NCBI RefSeq assembly: GCF_902825225.1
Contig: NZ_CADEAK010000004.1
Span: 1-64,000 of the forward strand
Length of the DNA stretch: 64,000 bases
Source: Bartonella vinsonii subsp. berkhoffii ATCC 51672
GTDB lineage: Bacteria; Pseudomonadota; Alphaproteobacteria; Rhizobiales; Rhizobiaceae
Direction of reading: 5' to 3'
Part shown: positions 26,659-36,915 of the stretch, in pieces
How the letters are laid out: the number at the start of each line of letters is the position of its first letter
Position numbering within the stretch: the first letter of the stretch is position 1
Position numbers and translations under genes: made by a program
Notes under the pieces: model-generated
What the model saw: the letters and a program-made list of their open reading frames with translations, nothing else
Database searches by the model: none
Told to the model about the DNA's origin: nothing

Positions 26659-28059
26659 ATGAGCTATACACAAAATTTAGAAGATAATCCTCAGCAGAAA
26701 TTGCAACGTGGATTAGATAACCGTCATGTACAACTTATAGCCCTTGGTGGTGCTATTGGAACAGGTCTCTTCATGGGATCAGGAAAAACAATCAGCGTAG
26801 CAGGCCCTTCCATCATACTGGTTTATGCCATTATAGGCTGTGCCTTATATTTTGTAATGCGCGCTATGGGGGAATTGTTACTTTCTAATTCACAATACCG
26901 ATCTCTCATTGATTTTTCAACCGATATGCTAGGACCAGGAATTGCCTTTTTTGTTGGCTGGAGCTATTGGTTGAGTTGGGTTGTAACTGGAGCCGCAGAT
27001 ATTATTGCGATTATCACTTATATGCACTTTTGGTGGCCCACACTTAATCCATGGATTACCGTTTTTGTTTGCATTGGTTTTTTCCTCATCTTTAATCTCT
27101 TTGCCGTAAAATTGTTCGGTGAACTTGAATTCTGGTTTGGTCTTATCAAGGTTGTAGCAATTTTAGCATTAATCATTGTTGGGTTTTACATGATCACGAC
27201 GGGTTTTACCTCTCCAAATGGTACTGTTGCCTCTCTCAATCACGTATGGAACAATGGAGATATTTTTCCTCGAGGGATGTCAGGTTTTTTTGCTGGATTT
27301 CAAATTGCCATTTTTTCTTTTGTTGGTATAGAAATTGCTGGAACAACTGCAGCGGAAGTGAAAAAACCTAAAAAAGTTCTTCCCAAAGCAATTAATGCGA
27401 TACCGATTCGTATTGTATTCTTTTATATCTTTTCTTTGGCTGTGATTATGTCCGTTACACCGTGGGACCAAGTTGTTCCAGATAAAAGCCCCTTTGTCTC
27501 AATGTTTTGGCTTGCTGGCATTCCAATAGCTGCTGGTTTAGTAAATTTTGTCGTTCTCACCTCGGCGGCCTCTTCAGCAAATAGTGGCATTTTTTCTACC
27601 AGCCGTATGATATATGGACTTGCAACACAAAAAGGTGCTCCTCGCCTTTTAGGGAAACTTTCCAAATATCATGTTCCAGCAAATGCTCTATTCTTTTCTT
27701 GCTTATGTATTTTATTAGGATATGCAATTACATCGCTCTCTCCAAGCATCATAAGTGCTTTTACAATCGTAACGAGTATTTCAGCTATTGTATTTTTATT
27801 TGTATGGTCTGTAATTTTAATTAGTTATATTGTATATCGTCGCAATCACCCCCACCTGCATGCTGAATCTGTCTACAAAATGCCAGGAGGCGTTATCATG
27901 TGCGGGATTATTTTAGTTTTCTTTGCTTTTATGCTCTATTTATTGACATTAGAAACCGATACCTTCATAGCTCTACAATATAGTCTAGTGTGGTTTATTT
28001 TCTTAAGTATAATGTATTTTATGTTTGTAAGAAAAAAATCAGTTAAAGAAAATCAATAA
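26659..28059 (+). CDS. cycA: Amino acid permease, D-serine/D-alanine/glycine transporter type
   Basis: This 466-residue APC-superfamily permease has 12 predicted membrane spans. The N-terminal QRGLDNRHVQLIALGGAIGT and GLFMGSGKTISVAGPS are the amino acid permease signature; SFVGIEIAGTTAAEVKKPKK is the conserved loop near residues 219-238. The overall sequence resembles CycA (proton-coupled uptake of glycine, D-Ala, D-Ser) more than GabP or AroP, but substrate calls in this family are soft. A ribosome site precedes the ATG and a terminator follows. Confidence 0.88.
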   Translation: MSYTQNLEDNPQQKLQRGLDNRHVQLIALGGAIGTGLFMGSGKTISVAGPSIILVYAIIGCALYFVMRAMGELLLSNSQYRSLIDFSTDMLGPGIAFFVGWSYWLSWVVTGAADIIAIITYMHFWWPTLNPWITVFVCIGFFLIFNLFAVKLFGELEFWFGLIKVVAILALIIVGFYMITTGFTSPNGTVASLNHVWNNGDIFPRGMSGFFAGFQIAIFSFVGIEIAGTTAAEVKKPKKVLPKAINAIPIRIVFFYIFSLAVIMSVTPWDQVVPDKSPFVSMFWLAGIPIAAGLVNFVVLTSAASSANSGIFSTSRMIYGLATQKGAPRLLGKLSKYHVPANALFFSCLCILLGYAITSLSPSIISAFTIVTSISAIVFLFVWSVILISYIVYRRNHPHLHAESVYKMPGGVIMCGIILVFFAFMLYLLTLETDTFIALQYSLVWFIFLSIMYFMFVRKKSVKENQ

Positions 28060-28083
28060 AATCTATATATAAAAAACATAAAA

Positions 28084-28106
28084 GGGTAACTAAAGTTACC
28101 CTTTTT
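28084..28106. terminator. Terminator between cycA and ilvC
   Basis: GGGTAAC (28084-28090) and GTTACCC (28095-28101) form a perfect 7 bp stem with a 4-base loop, followed by five T on the plus strand and a T-run on the minus strand as well. It can serve both converging genes. Confidence 0.85.
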
Positions 28107-28159
28107 GATATCCATATATAAAGCATAAAAGCTTTTTACAGAGTGTCTGATATTGAACT

Positions 28160-29203
<1,044 letters not shown>

Positions 29204-29535
29204 TTAAACTGAATTTTTGGTTATTTTTTGCATAAATTAAGTAAAAAATTATCTTAAGTGCTTCACATATTATTAATAACAAAGCAATTGAATAATCTTT
29301 TTTAATTTATAGCTTTCATACAGAAAACGACATTCCCCCAACCTTCAAAAAACATATCCGGATCCCAAATAAAATTCAACTTATACTCTTAAAAAACAAT
29401 ATTTTTGAAAAGAAATACATCTACTGATATTTTATTTGCTACTGTATAATGAAACATTGTATCCTTAAAATTAGATACACCATGCAAATTCTTACATGAT
29501 GCAAATCAAAATAGATAGCAAGAAAATTATCATTT

Positions 29536-29854
29536 TTATACTGGAACGCGAAAACCCAATTTCAACAGCACCCATGATATCTCATATTTTAATTGAATGA
29601 ATTTACAATTGAAAAACACAGCAAAACTTCCATAAAATTTGATCCAATACAATCCTATAAAATATTCCTCTTTTTTTAAACCTCCCAGTAATCGCTGCTT
29701 GAAAACTATAAAGATATGCCTTCCCACCATAATTATCTTGATCACCCCTCTTCCACCACAAAGCTAAATTTTTTTCCTGAAAAGATTCACGCAAACTTGT
29801 ATAAATCTTATATTCCTCATGAAATTTATCGCTTTTAAAAGCAGCTTTCATCAA
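29536..29854 (-). pseudogene. Remnant of an unknown gene between ilvC and pdxJ
   Basis: Minus-strand frames here give FHEEYKIYTSLRESFQEKNL, ALWWKRGDQDNYGGKAYLYS and FQAAITGRFKKRGIFYRIVL. The Arg/Lys-rich helical character is faintly like the C-terminal part of conjugative relaxases, but I cannot support that. No ribosome site precedes a start, and a second overlapping frame covers the end, so it is more likely a fragment than a gene. The rest of 29180-30054 shows nothing. Confidence 0.3.
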
Positions 29855-30054
29855 CGCTAAAAAACTTGTTCACAGCCTTTCCCTCCACAGGCTAATAAGT
29901 ATGTTCGTTGTTTTAAGTTTTAAATTGAATGTAGCATTTCTATCGCCATCATAATACATACTCCTCTCTCAACAAAGAGATGCAAAATTTTTGAGAGATA
30001 AATGAACAAAGCTTTTTAAAAGTGTATCCTCCCAATTATAGAGAGGAAAAAGAG

Positions 30055-30789
30055 TCATACCAAAAGCCGAATGAAACGCTGAATCGTGTTATGCATTCCA
30101 TACTCTAACGCATCAGCAATAAGCCCATGACCAATAGAAACTTCATCAAGCCAAGGAATACGATTGATAAGAGCGGGAAGATTTGTAACTGTCAGATCAT
30201 GCCCTGCATGAACACCTAACTGCAATTCTCTAGCCCTTCTAGCTGCTAAAACAAGTTTATTGAGCTCTTGATCTTGTTTTGTTTTATCCTGAAACGCCCC
30301 TCCATAAGGCCCAGTATAAAATTCCACACGATCAGCACCAATCGCTTTAGCAATATCAAGATCATCAACAACAGGGTCCGCAAATAACGAGACACGAATT
30401 TTTTTTACTTTCAAACGCTGAATAATAGGTACTAAAAATTCTGCATGACACGCAAAGTTCCAACCATGATCAGACGTTAACTGAGCTGGATCATCAGGAA
30501 CAAGAGTAATCTGATCAGCGTAATTTTCTGCTATATCTAAAAATGTATCGCTTGGATAACCTTCAATATTAAATTCAGTTGTAGGAAATGTGTTTTTAAT
30601 TAAACAGTGTATATCTGGCAAATCAGAAAAACGAATATGTCGCTCATCTGGGCGCGGATGAACTGTCAAACCCGCAGCACCAGCGGCAAGTGCGATATGC
30701 CCAATATGCTTTATATCTGGCCAAGGAAGATTACGCCGATTGCGCAAAACGGCAACAGCATTAAGATTAACCGAAAGTTTTATTGCCAT
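30055..30789 (-). CDS. pdxJ: Pyridoxine 5'-phosphate synthase
   Basis: PdxJ condenses 1-deoxyxylulose 5-phosphate and 3-amino-1-hydroxyacetone phosphate to pyridoxine phosphate (DXP-dependent B6 synthesis). Hallmarks are [16 protein letters not shown] at the start, [31 protein letters not shown]-like [16 protein letters not shown], and GVHAGHDL near residue 190. The ATG at 30789 gives 244 residues, the usual length; in-frame starts further upstream would add an atypical N-terminus. Confidence 0.95.
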   Translation of the reverse strand: MAIKLSVNLNAVAVLRNRRNLPWPDIKHIGHIALAAGAAGLTVHPRPDERHIRFSDLPDIHCLIKNTFPTTEFNIEGYPSDTFLDIAENYADQITLVPDDPAQLTSDHGWNFACHAEFLVPIIQRLKVKKIRVSLFADPVVDDLDIAKAIGADRVEFYTGPYGGAFQDKTKQDQELNKLVLAARRARELQLGVHAGHDLTVTNLPALINRIPWLDEVSIGHGLIADALEYGMHNTIQRFIRLLV

Positions 30790-30870
30790 GCACGCTCCCA
30801 TTTTCGTATGTAGTTTTAAAGACAAAAAATACATTTGCCAATATAATCATAGAAAATAAAGATAGTTTTC

Positions 30871-31992
30871 CTATCGAACAATTGTTAAACGCTCTGCTGC
30901 CCTTGTAATACCTGTATAAAGCCAGCGTGCATACATATCACGAAATGCAAAACTTTCATCAAACAAAACCACATTATCCCATTGAGATCCTTGTGCTTTA
31001 TGGACAGTCAATGCATATCCATAATCAAAATCATCGTATCTTTTTTTCAATTGCCATGAAATCTCATGATCAGGGTTCTCAAACACTGCTTTTAAAAGCT
31101 TAATCTTAGTCACCCCACGCTCGCTTTCTTCTGGTTTAATGAGAAGATTAATAGCTGGTTTAACAGTTTCCTTCTGTGAAGTCATCACTTTCCATAAAGA
31201 GCCATTTAACAAACCTTTAGGAGGATCATTGCGCAAACACACAAGCTTATCTCCCGCTTGTGGATAATCTGCTGTAAACTCCTTCAAAGTACGCAAACGC
31301 CTATTATAAAGATGCCGTGTTCGATTCACCCCTACCAGCACCTGATCAGCATCTAAAACCAATTTCTGATCCACCTCTTTACGTGGAATAACGCGCGCCG
31401 CTCCATAATCACCATAAACAATGTCGCGTCCTTCACGCACATCCATAGCTAAACGAACAATTGGATTATCACGCGCTTGTCGATGAATTTCAGAGAGAAG
31501 AAAATCTGGTGCAGCATTGGAAAAAAAACCACCCCCTGATATAGGAGGCAATTGACCTGGATCACCCAGCACAAGGATTGGCGTCCGAAAACTCATTAAA
31601 TCACGCGCTAATTGTTCGTCTACCATCGAACATTCATCAACAATAATAAGCTTAGCTTGCGCGGCCAAACTTCTTCGATTTAAGGCAAATGTTGGTGCAA
31701 TAAACTTTTTTCCTGTTACTTCATCGGAAACTTCTTCTTCTCCACGTGGACAATAAATCAGTGAATGAATGGTACAAGCATTACTCGCACCTTTAGAACG
31801 CAAAACCTGCGCCGCTTTACCGGTGAAAGCAGCAAATTGAACAGATCCATCAACTGTCTCTGCAAAATAGCGCGCAAGCGTCGTCTTACCCGTCCCAGCA
31901 TAGCCAAAAAGGCGAAAAAGTGGAGAACGCCCTTCCTTCAACCACTCAGCAACAGCCTTCAGTGCATTATCCTGTTCCGGTGAAAATTGCAT
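30871..31992 (-). CDS. RecD-like ATP-dependent DNA helicase (SF1B)
   Basis: This 373-residue AAA/SF1 helicase has Walker A GYAGTGKTT (30-38), motif II IIVDECSMVDE (D119, E120), motif III LGDPGQLPPI, and the C-terminal UvrD_C_2/RecD-type motif YGYALTVHKAQGSQWD then Y-T-G-I-T-R-A. It is shorter than RecD2 and lacks its N-terminal region, resembling the exonuclease V-like helicases common in alphaproteobacteria and phages. Its probable role is 5'-3' DNA unwinding in repair; no RecB or RecC partner is nearby. Confidence 0.88.
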   Translation of the reverse strand: MQFSPEQDNALKAVAEWLKEGRSPLFRLFGYAGTGKTTLARYFAETVDGSVQFAAFTGKAAQVLRSKGASNACTIHSLIYCPRGEEEVSDEVTGKKFIAPTFALNRRSLAAQAKLIIVDECSMVDEQLARDLMSFRTPILVLGDPGQLPPISGGGFFSNAAPDFLLSEIHRQARDNPIVRLAMDVREGRDIVYGDYGAARVIPRKEVDQKLVLDADQVLVGVNRTRHLYNRRLRTLKEFTADYPQAGDKLVCLRNDPPKGLLNGSLWKVMTSQKETVKPAINLLIKPEESERGVTKIKLLKAVFENPDHEISWQLKKRYDDFDYGYALTVHKAQGSQWDNVVLFDESFAFRDMYARWLYTGITRAAERLTIVR

Positions 31993-32634
31993 AGTTTATC
32001 AAAATAAGATTCGCATAAAAAGAGCAAGAGTCTTGAAAAAACGACTATCAAGAAAAACTTTTTATTAAGAATTGCTGACACACGCCCATCTAACAACTTT
32101 CGTAACACAATTATCAATTATTTACCCATTGCTTTTTCAAGATATTGTAACAATCTAAATTTTATCTATACGTCGATCTTCTTGGTAATACCTTATACTT
32201 ATCAAATAAAATATCATTTTCTACAACAGTAACACCAACAATGGAATATGCATATCTTAAATTTAAAATAACACCTATATCCGCTTTTTCTAACCAAAGT
32301 TTAAAATGAGAAAAAGAGCATTACAATTGCAAAACCCTCGCTCGAAAAAATGTCCCTAAAAGGATAAGACTCATGTAATTTTATGAATACTATTTTACAC
32401 AATCAATCAGCTTTCTTGCACATAAAAATAAAGGACATCCACTATTACGAAATAATAATTAAATATATCAAAAACCTTTTGGCAGAAATAAAAATAGTTC
32501 TCAACAAAACCACTTCATCCTATGATAATACACCTATAAAGCTCCTATCACCCTCTTATCATAAATTTAATAAATTTACTCTTCATGCTACAAATAAGTT
32601 ATATCTCAATGAATAAAGAGAGACATCACGCTTA
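31993..32634. other. Gene-free stretch
   Basis: No supportable gene. A 77-codon plus-strand frame (32383-32616) is low complexity, lacks a ribosome site and resembles random AT-rich sequence. Confidence 0.45.
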
Positions 32635-32835
32635 TATGAAGCACGCTTTATCTCGCACAAATATGTAGCTTTTTCTGTTTCGACAATAAAATCTGGTTCG
32701 TAAGTATGGCCTTCTTGGTAGTCTATTATAAGAAAACTGGGACATAGTTTCAGTTCAGCGTAGCACTTCAGGTTCGTCCTCTAGAATATGAGAAAAGCGT
32801 AATTCTCCATCTACTGAGTCAAACTTTTTCTTTTT
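32635..32835 (-). pseudogene. C-terminal remnant of a type III restriction enzyme Res subunit
   Basis: On the minus strand KKFDSVDGELRFSHILEDEP then E-V-L-R (about 32828-32760) continues, after a frame slip near 32762, as AELKLCPSFLIIDYQEGHTY then EPDFIVETEKATYLCEIKRA. This matches the end of type III Res subunits, where F-D-S..E-R-x-F is followed by a PD-(D/E)xK nuclease site; here the E-P-D-F and E-I-K residues are visible. Only about 65 of roughly 900-1000 residues remain, and no Mod methylase is present. From 32836 to 33033 nothing else was recognised. Confidence 0.6.
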
Positions 32836-33033
32836 TTTGCAATGTTTTAAAGTTTATAAAAACTAACTGATTAATGTTCTTCTTATTGCTAGAAATAACA
32901 ATGAAATCAAGGGGTATAATTTGTTAATAGGCTTGGCATTATGTCAAAATATCAGCGATGAGATTGTTTGTTTGGTTGTTTTAGAAATGAAATAATGAGC
33001 TCAAATATTAATGAATGAAACGGGAGGTTTAAA

Positions 33034-33990
33034 TTGAAAATATTAATTCCAGATGACTATCAAAAAGCCCCCTTACATTACAGTCTATCACAAAATTAAT
33101 GAAATTGCATGAAGTGCTGATTATAAATAATTTAGCTAAAGAATGTGATTTAGAAGATAAGCTCAAAGAGATAGATATTCTTAATCTTAATCAGAGAGCG
33201 GACTATAGTTAATAGAAATCTTCTCCTGAAACTGTCAAATTTAAAATTAATCTGCCAAAAACAGGCCCTATAGGTTCACAACATATTGATAGAGAAGCTT
33301 GTAAAGGCTTAGGAATTGAAATATTAGACGGTGGTGGAGATCCAACTTCTGCTGCTGAATTTGGCGTGGCTTTTAATGATATCTGCGCGTAGAAAACTCT
33401 GTAAATCTGTGCCTGTTATGAAAAAAGGACGATAGCACACAACATTTGGCAACCAAATGAAAAGGGCTATTCTTGGAACATTCCAGTTTGAGCGTATTGG
33501 TAAAATGGTTGCTCAATATGCTCAAGCTTTTGGTATATCCAGTTTTGTTTATGAAAGCGAGTGTTCAACGCGAGAAGCAAAAAATTGTGGTTATCATTTA
33601 CGCATTCAAAAGATAAATTTTTTACACGTCCTGATATTATATCCGTACATTTACGTTTAAGTGATAAAACCAGAGAAATCATTCAATGAGATGATCTATT
33701 GAGCATGAAACCTCATGCTATTTTTGTCAACATAGTGCGTTCAGCTTTGGTTGAAAAAGGGGCGACAGAAAAAATACTAAGTTTGGAAAATTCAACTTAC
33801 TTTGCGCTGGATATTTATGACAGCGAGCCAGTATATGAAAGCAAATTATTGTAATCAGATAGAGTTCTTTGCACATCACATCTGGGCTATGTAACTGGAA
33901 AAAGCTTTGAGAATTATATTGAAAAAACTTGCCAAAATATAGCGTCTTTTATGAAGAGCGCCTCATGCAGGCTGAGCCAGTGTTTGTAAA
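33034..33990 (+). pseudogene. Decayed D-isomer 2-hydroxyacid dehydrogenase
   Basis: A start at 33034 (TTG, behind GGGAGG) gives KILIPDDYQKA, then the frame breaks. Later pieces include GSQHIDREACKGLGIEILDG (about 33275), FERIGKMVAQYAQAFG (33489), DIISVHLRLSDKTREII (33632) and MKPHAIFVNIVRSALVEKGA (33707), then LDIYDSEPV. These are the NAD-binding and catalytic R/E/H blocks of 2-hydroxyacid (phosphoglycerate-type) dehydrogenases. Several stops and shifts mean no product. It is the first gene of a cassette with the MFS exporter and dioxygenase that follow. Confidence 0.75.
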
Positions 33991-34196
33991 ATTTATCTTA
34001 TATCGCTAGCGTATCAAATTTGCACTACATATAATAGCTTATTTCCTTAAATGAAGCTATTGCTTAGCTTTCATATTAATACCAATCCTATGGACAGATC
34101 TTTATGTAATCAGCATAAAATACCTGATTTATTATTGCAATTATTATTTAAAAAAGTCTACTTCATTGGAATACACTTTAATTGGAGGGGAGCATA

Positions 34197-35405
34197 GTGA
34201 GCAATCATAAATTTATAGAAAAAAATTATTATAGATGGGTTGTATTGCTTGTTGCCACTATCGCTCAAGCATCAGCCTGCTTCTTTGTTCAAGGGATTGG
34301 TCCTTTAGCTGAATTTTTTAAGAAGGATCTATCGCTTAGTAACTCTCAGATAGGTTTGCTGTCTTCAGCAGCGCAGTTCTTACCTATTATTGGGTTATTT
34401 ATAGCTGGCAAATTACTAGACAAGTTTAACGAGCGCTATATTGTTGGAGTTGGTGCGGTCGGCGTTTCTGTCGCTCTTTTGTTGGGAGAAATCGCAGATA
34501 ATTATATTTCCCTTTTGGTTTGTTTGCTCATTGTAGGGGGATTTTATAGTTCTGCTCAACCCGGTGGCGCTAAATCTGTTTCTTCATGGTTTCCACAATC
34601 ACAGCGTGGATTTGCAATGGGAATAAGGCAGGCGGGACTACCATTAGGTGGGGCATTAGCTGGCATAGTTATTCCTGCTAGTGCACTTGTCTATGGCATA
34701 CAAGGTGCGTTTTTAGTCGGTGCCATAGTTTCTTTTTTAGGTGGATGTATATTTATTATTTTTTATCACTCACCAGCAAAAGTTGGAGCTATCGTTCCAG
34801 AAAGCAAGGCAAAAGTTTCATTCTATGCAAATGTAAGATCTCGTCTTGCGATGTTGGCTGCGCCGCATATGAAGAATATTATTTTTTCAAGCGTTTCACT
34901 TGTGATAGTTCAATATGTTTTAACTATTTTTATAACGATTTATTTTTATAGAATCTATCACTTGTCTTTAGATAAAAGTACTTATTTGTTTTTGGTTTCA
35001 CAGGCTTCTGGTGCCTTAGGAAGAATTATTTTAGCAGCGTGGAGTGATCATTGTAGAAAAGGACGATTTTTTCCTGTCTTGTTTTGCATGATTGCAGTCG
35101 TTTTTGGATTTTTAATATTAATTTTGGGCATGAGTGGATCCATAATTTATTTAACTATTTTATCTGCTTGGTTAGGTTTTTGGGGAATGGGATGGTATGG
35201 CCCTTGGGTTGCTTATACTGTAGACTCTTCGCCGAAAGAAAGCGTTGGCTTTTCTCTTGGTTTAGCAATGTTTATAATTCAAATCGTAATTATTACTGCT
35301 CCACTATTATTTGGATTCATACAAGATTTTACAGACACTTATTTACCAACATGGCTGATTTTAATTTCAATTATTGTTTTTTTAATTTTCTTAATAAAAA
35401 AGTAG
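34197..35405 (+). CDS. MFS transporter, intact member of a decayed cassette
   Basis: This is a 402-residue major facilitator with 12 predicted spans. A GTG at 34197 is preferred, with GGAGGGG six bases upstream; a TTG at 34182 lies inside that ribosome site's neighbourhood and is less likely. The motif-A loop is GKLLDKFNERY near residues 68-78, and the TM4-5 segment is GGAKSVSSWFPQSQRGFAMG, as in anion or organic-acid porters (NarK/CynX-like). Both flanking enzyme genes are dead, yet this frame is unbroken. The likely substrate is a product or precursor of that pathway. Confidence 0.8.
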   Translation: MSNHKFIEKNYYRWVVLLVATIAQASACFFVQGIGPLAEFFKKDLSLSNSQIGLLSSAAQFLPIIGLFIAGKLLDKFNERYIVGVGAVGVSVALLLGEIADNYISLLVCLLIVGGFYSSAQPGGAKSVSSWFPQSQRGFAMGIRQAGLPLGGALAGIVIPASALVYGIQGAFLVGAIVSFLGGCIFIIFYHSPAKVGAIVPESKAKVSFYANVRSRLAMLAAPHMKNIIFSSVSLVIVQYVLTIFITIYFYRIYHLSLDKSTYLFLVSQASGALGRIILAAWSDHCRKGRFFPVLFCMIAVVFGFLILILGMSGSIIYLTILSAWLGFWGMGWYGPWVAYTVDSSPKESVGFSLGLAMFIIQIVIITAPLLFGFIQDFTDTYLPTWLILISIIVFLIFLIKK

Positions 35406-35429
35406 GGAAATATAATTGGAGAGAAAAGT

Positions 35430-36410
35430 ATAATAATAAGTGAAAATACTTTTGAGTTGAGCAATATCGAGAGAGATAAACTTTGGCAGGCTTTAAACCA
35501 TGTTATTTATGATCCTATACAGTGGTATTGAATATTCGGTCGAGCTAAAAATAGCATTTTCACTGCTACCACATAGAATATTGACAATTCTTATGAATCA
35601 AAAGATGTCTAACCCCTAGACCATATTTAATCTTTGAAAACCTTCCAATTGATAGACAAATTAATACGTCACCAAATCCTTATAATTTAGATGCGTCTTG
35701 TAAAAATGGCTATATGAGCAAAAATTTAATTATGATATTTTCTTTATTGATCGGAGAGCCTCATTCAATTAAGTTTGAAAGCAAACATATAGTAAATAAC
35801 TTGGTTTCTTTAGAGGATAACAAAAAAGATTATACAGGATTAGGATCTGAAGTTGAGTTAGATTTTCATATAGAAAATGCTGCACTAAAATTTATAACTG
35901 GTTTTAATTTATCTCCTAAAGGGATATTTTTATCTGGTGTTCGCAATGATGTTGATAGCCCGTTAACTAGAATATCTGATGCACGTCTCGCTTTAAAACT
36001 TTTAAATGAGGAGGATTTGAGTAGCTTAAGGGATAATTAATGTTCCCTATAGATAGAGAAAAAATGGTGAAACCTCTACAAGTAAAATGCCTCTCGTTCA
36101 AAGGAACGGTGAATTCCCAGATATCAGCGCTGTTTTTTATCTGGGCATGTTAGAGCCACAATCAAAAAAAGCCAAGGAAGCTTTAGATCATTTTTATGAA
36201 GCTATTAAGGATGTATCTTTTGGAATTGATGTACAACCAGGAAGATTATTATATATTGATAACAGAATAGCTCTACACTCTAGAAATAAATTTTGGGGAT
36301 CATTTGATAATTATAAAATCCAATGCGGTGAATTCAAAGAGTGTTTGTGTCTACAGATTTATGGAATCATAGATATGTAAAACAAATAAAAGAAAGAGTA
36401 TTTGATTTTC
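35430..36410 (+). pseudogene. Decayed Fe(II)/2-oxoglutarate dioxygenase, AsnO/clavaminate synthase-like
   Basis: Broken frames give IERDKLWQALNHVIYDPIQW (stop), then ELDFHIENAALKFITGFNLS with P-K-G-I-F-L-S-G-V-R-N-D, and finally DVQPGRLLYIDNRIALHSRN followed by K-F-W. H-x-E and the distal H with R are the iron and 2-oxoglutarate ligands of the TauD/CAS superfamily; L-x-x-x-R-N-D and G-x-L-L-x-I-D-N-R are typical of amino acid beta-hydroxylases such as AsnO or VioC. A TGA at 35528-35530 and a frame break between 36040 and 36087 inactivate it. It probably modified a free amino acid. Confidence 0.7.
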
Positions 36411-36915
36411 AATGTTCATATCCTGATAATGATATGATGTTGAGCATTATTCTGGTTTATATATATTGACTACACATCTCATATGTATAAATTTGTCCCG
36501 TATAATCAGCTGAGATTACTACCTGACTATCAGCTATGGTGGCCAATTGATTTTTCTATGGCTGCATTTGATCTTTGTGATTTTTGCCCTTCCTTTCAAG
36601 CCGCTAGGGGGATTCTCCTATCAAGCCCTTAAAAAAGCGATATGGAGTCATTTCATAATGTGAAACCAAAACATAGTGAAAAACTTTTCTATTGTTTTCA
36701 TAGGCATGACAGTTTGCATGATTATACCCTTCGAGCACGGTGGCTTTTTTCTTGCACGACGGAATCTTTCAATATACCCCATGTCTTTAAACAAAGGAGG
36801 AAACTCATAAAATAAGCTCTAAGGATAATAGAACTCTCCACAAAGAAGAGACAGAGATGAAGACTCCAAAGACTTCATCATCACCATCCTTCATTATTTT
36901 CTTAATATATTCACT
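36411..36915. other. Gene-free stretch downstream of ilvB
   Basis: No supportable gene on either strand. The minus strand was checked for ilvH, which often follows ilvB, and no ilvH-like sequence was seen. Confidence 0.5.

Noticed and set aside
32383-32616. 77-codon ORF after the RecD-like gene
   Set aside because: Low-complexity, AT-rich, without a ribosome site or family motif.
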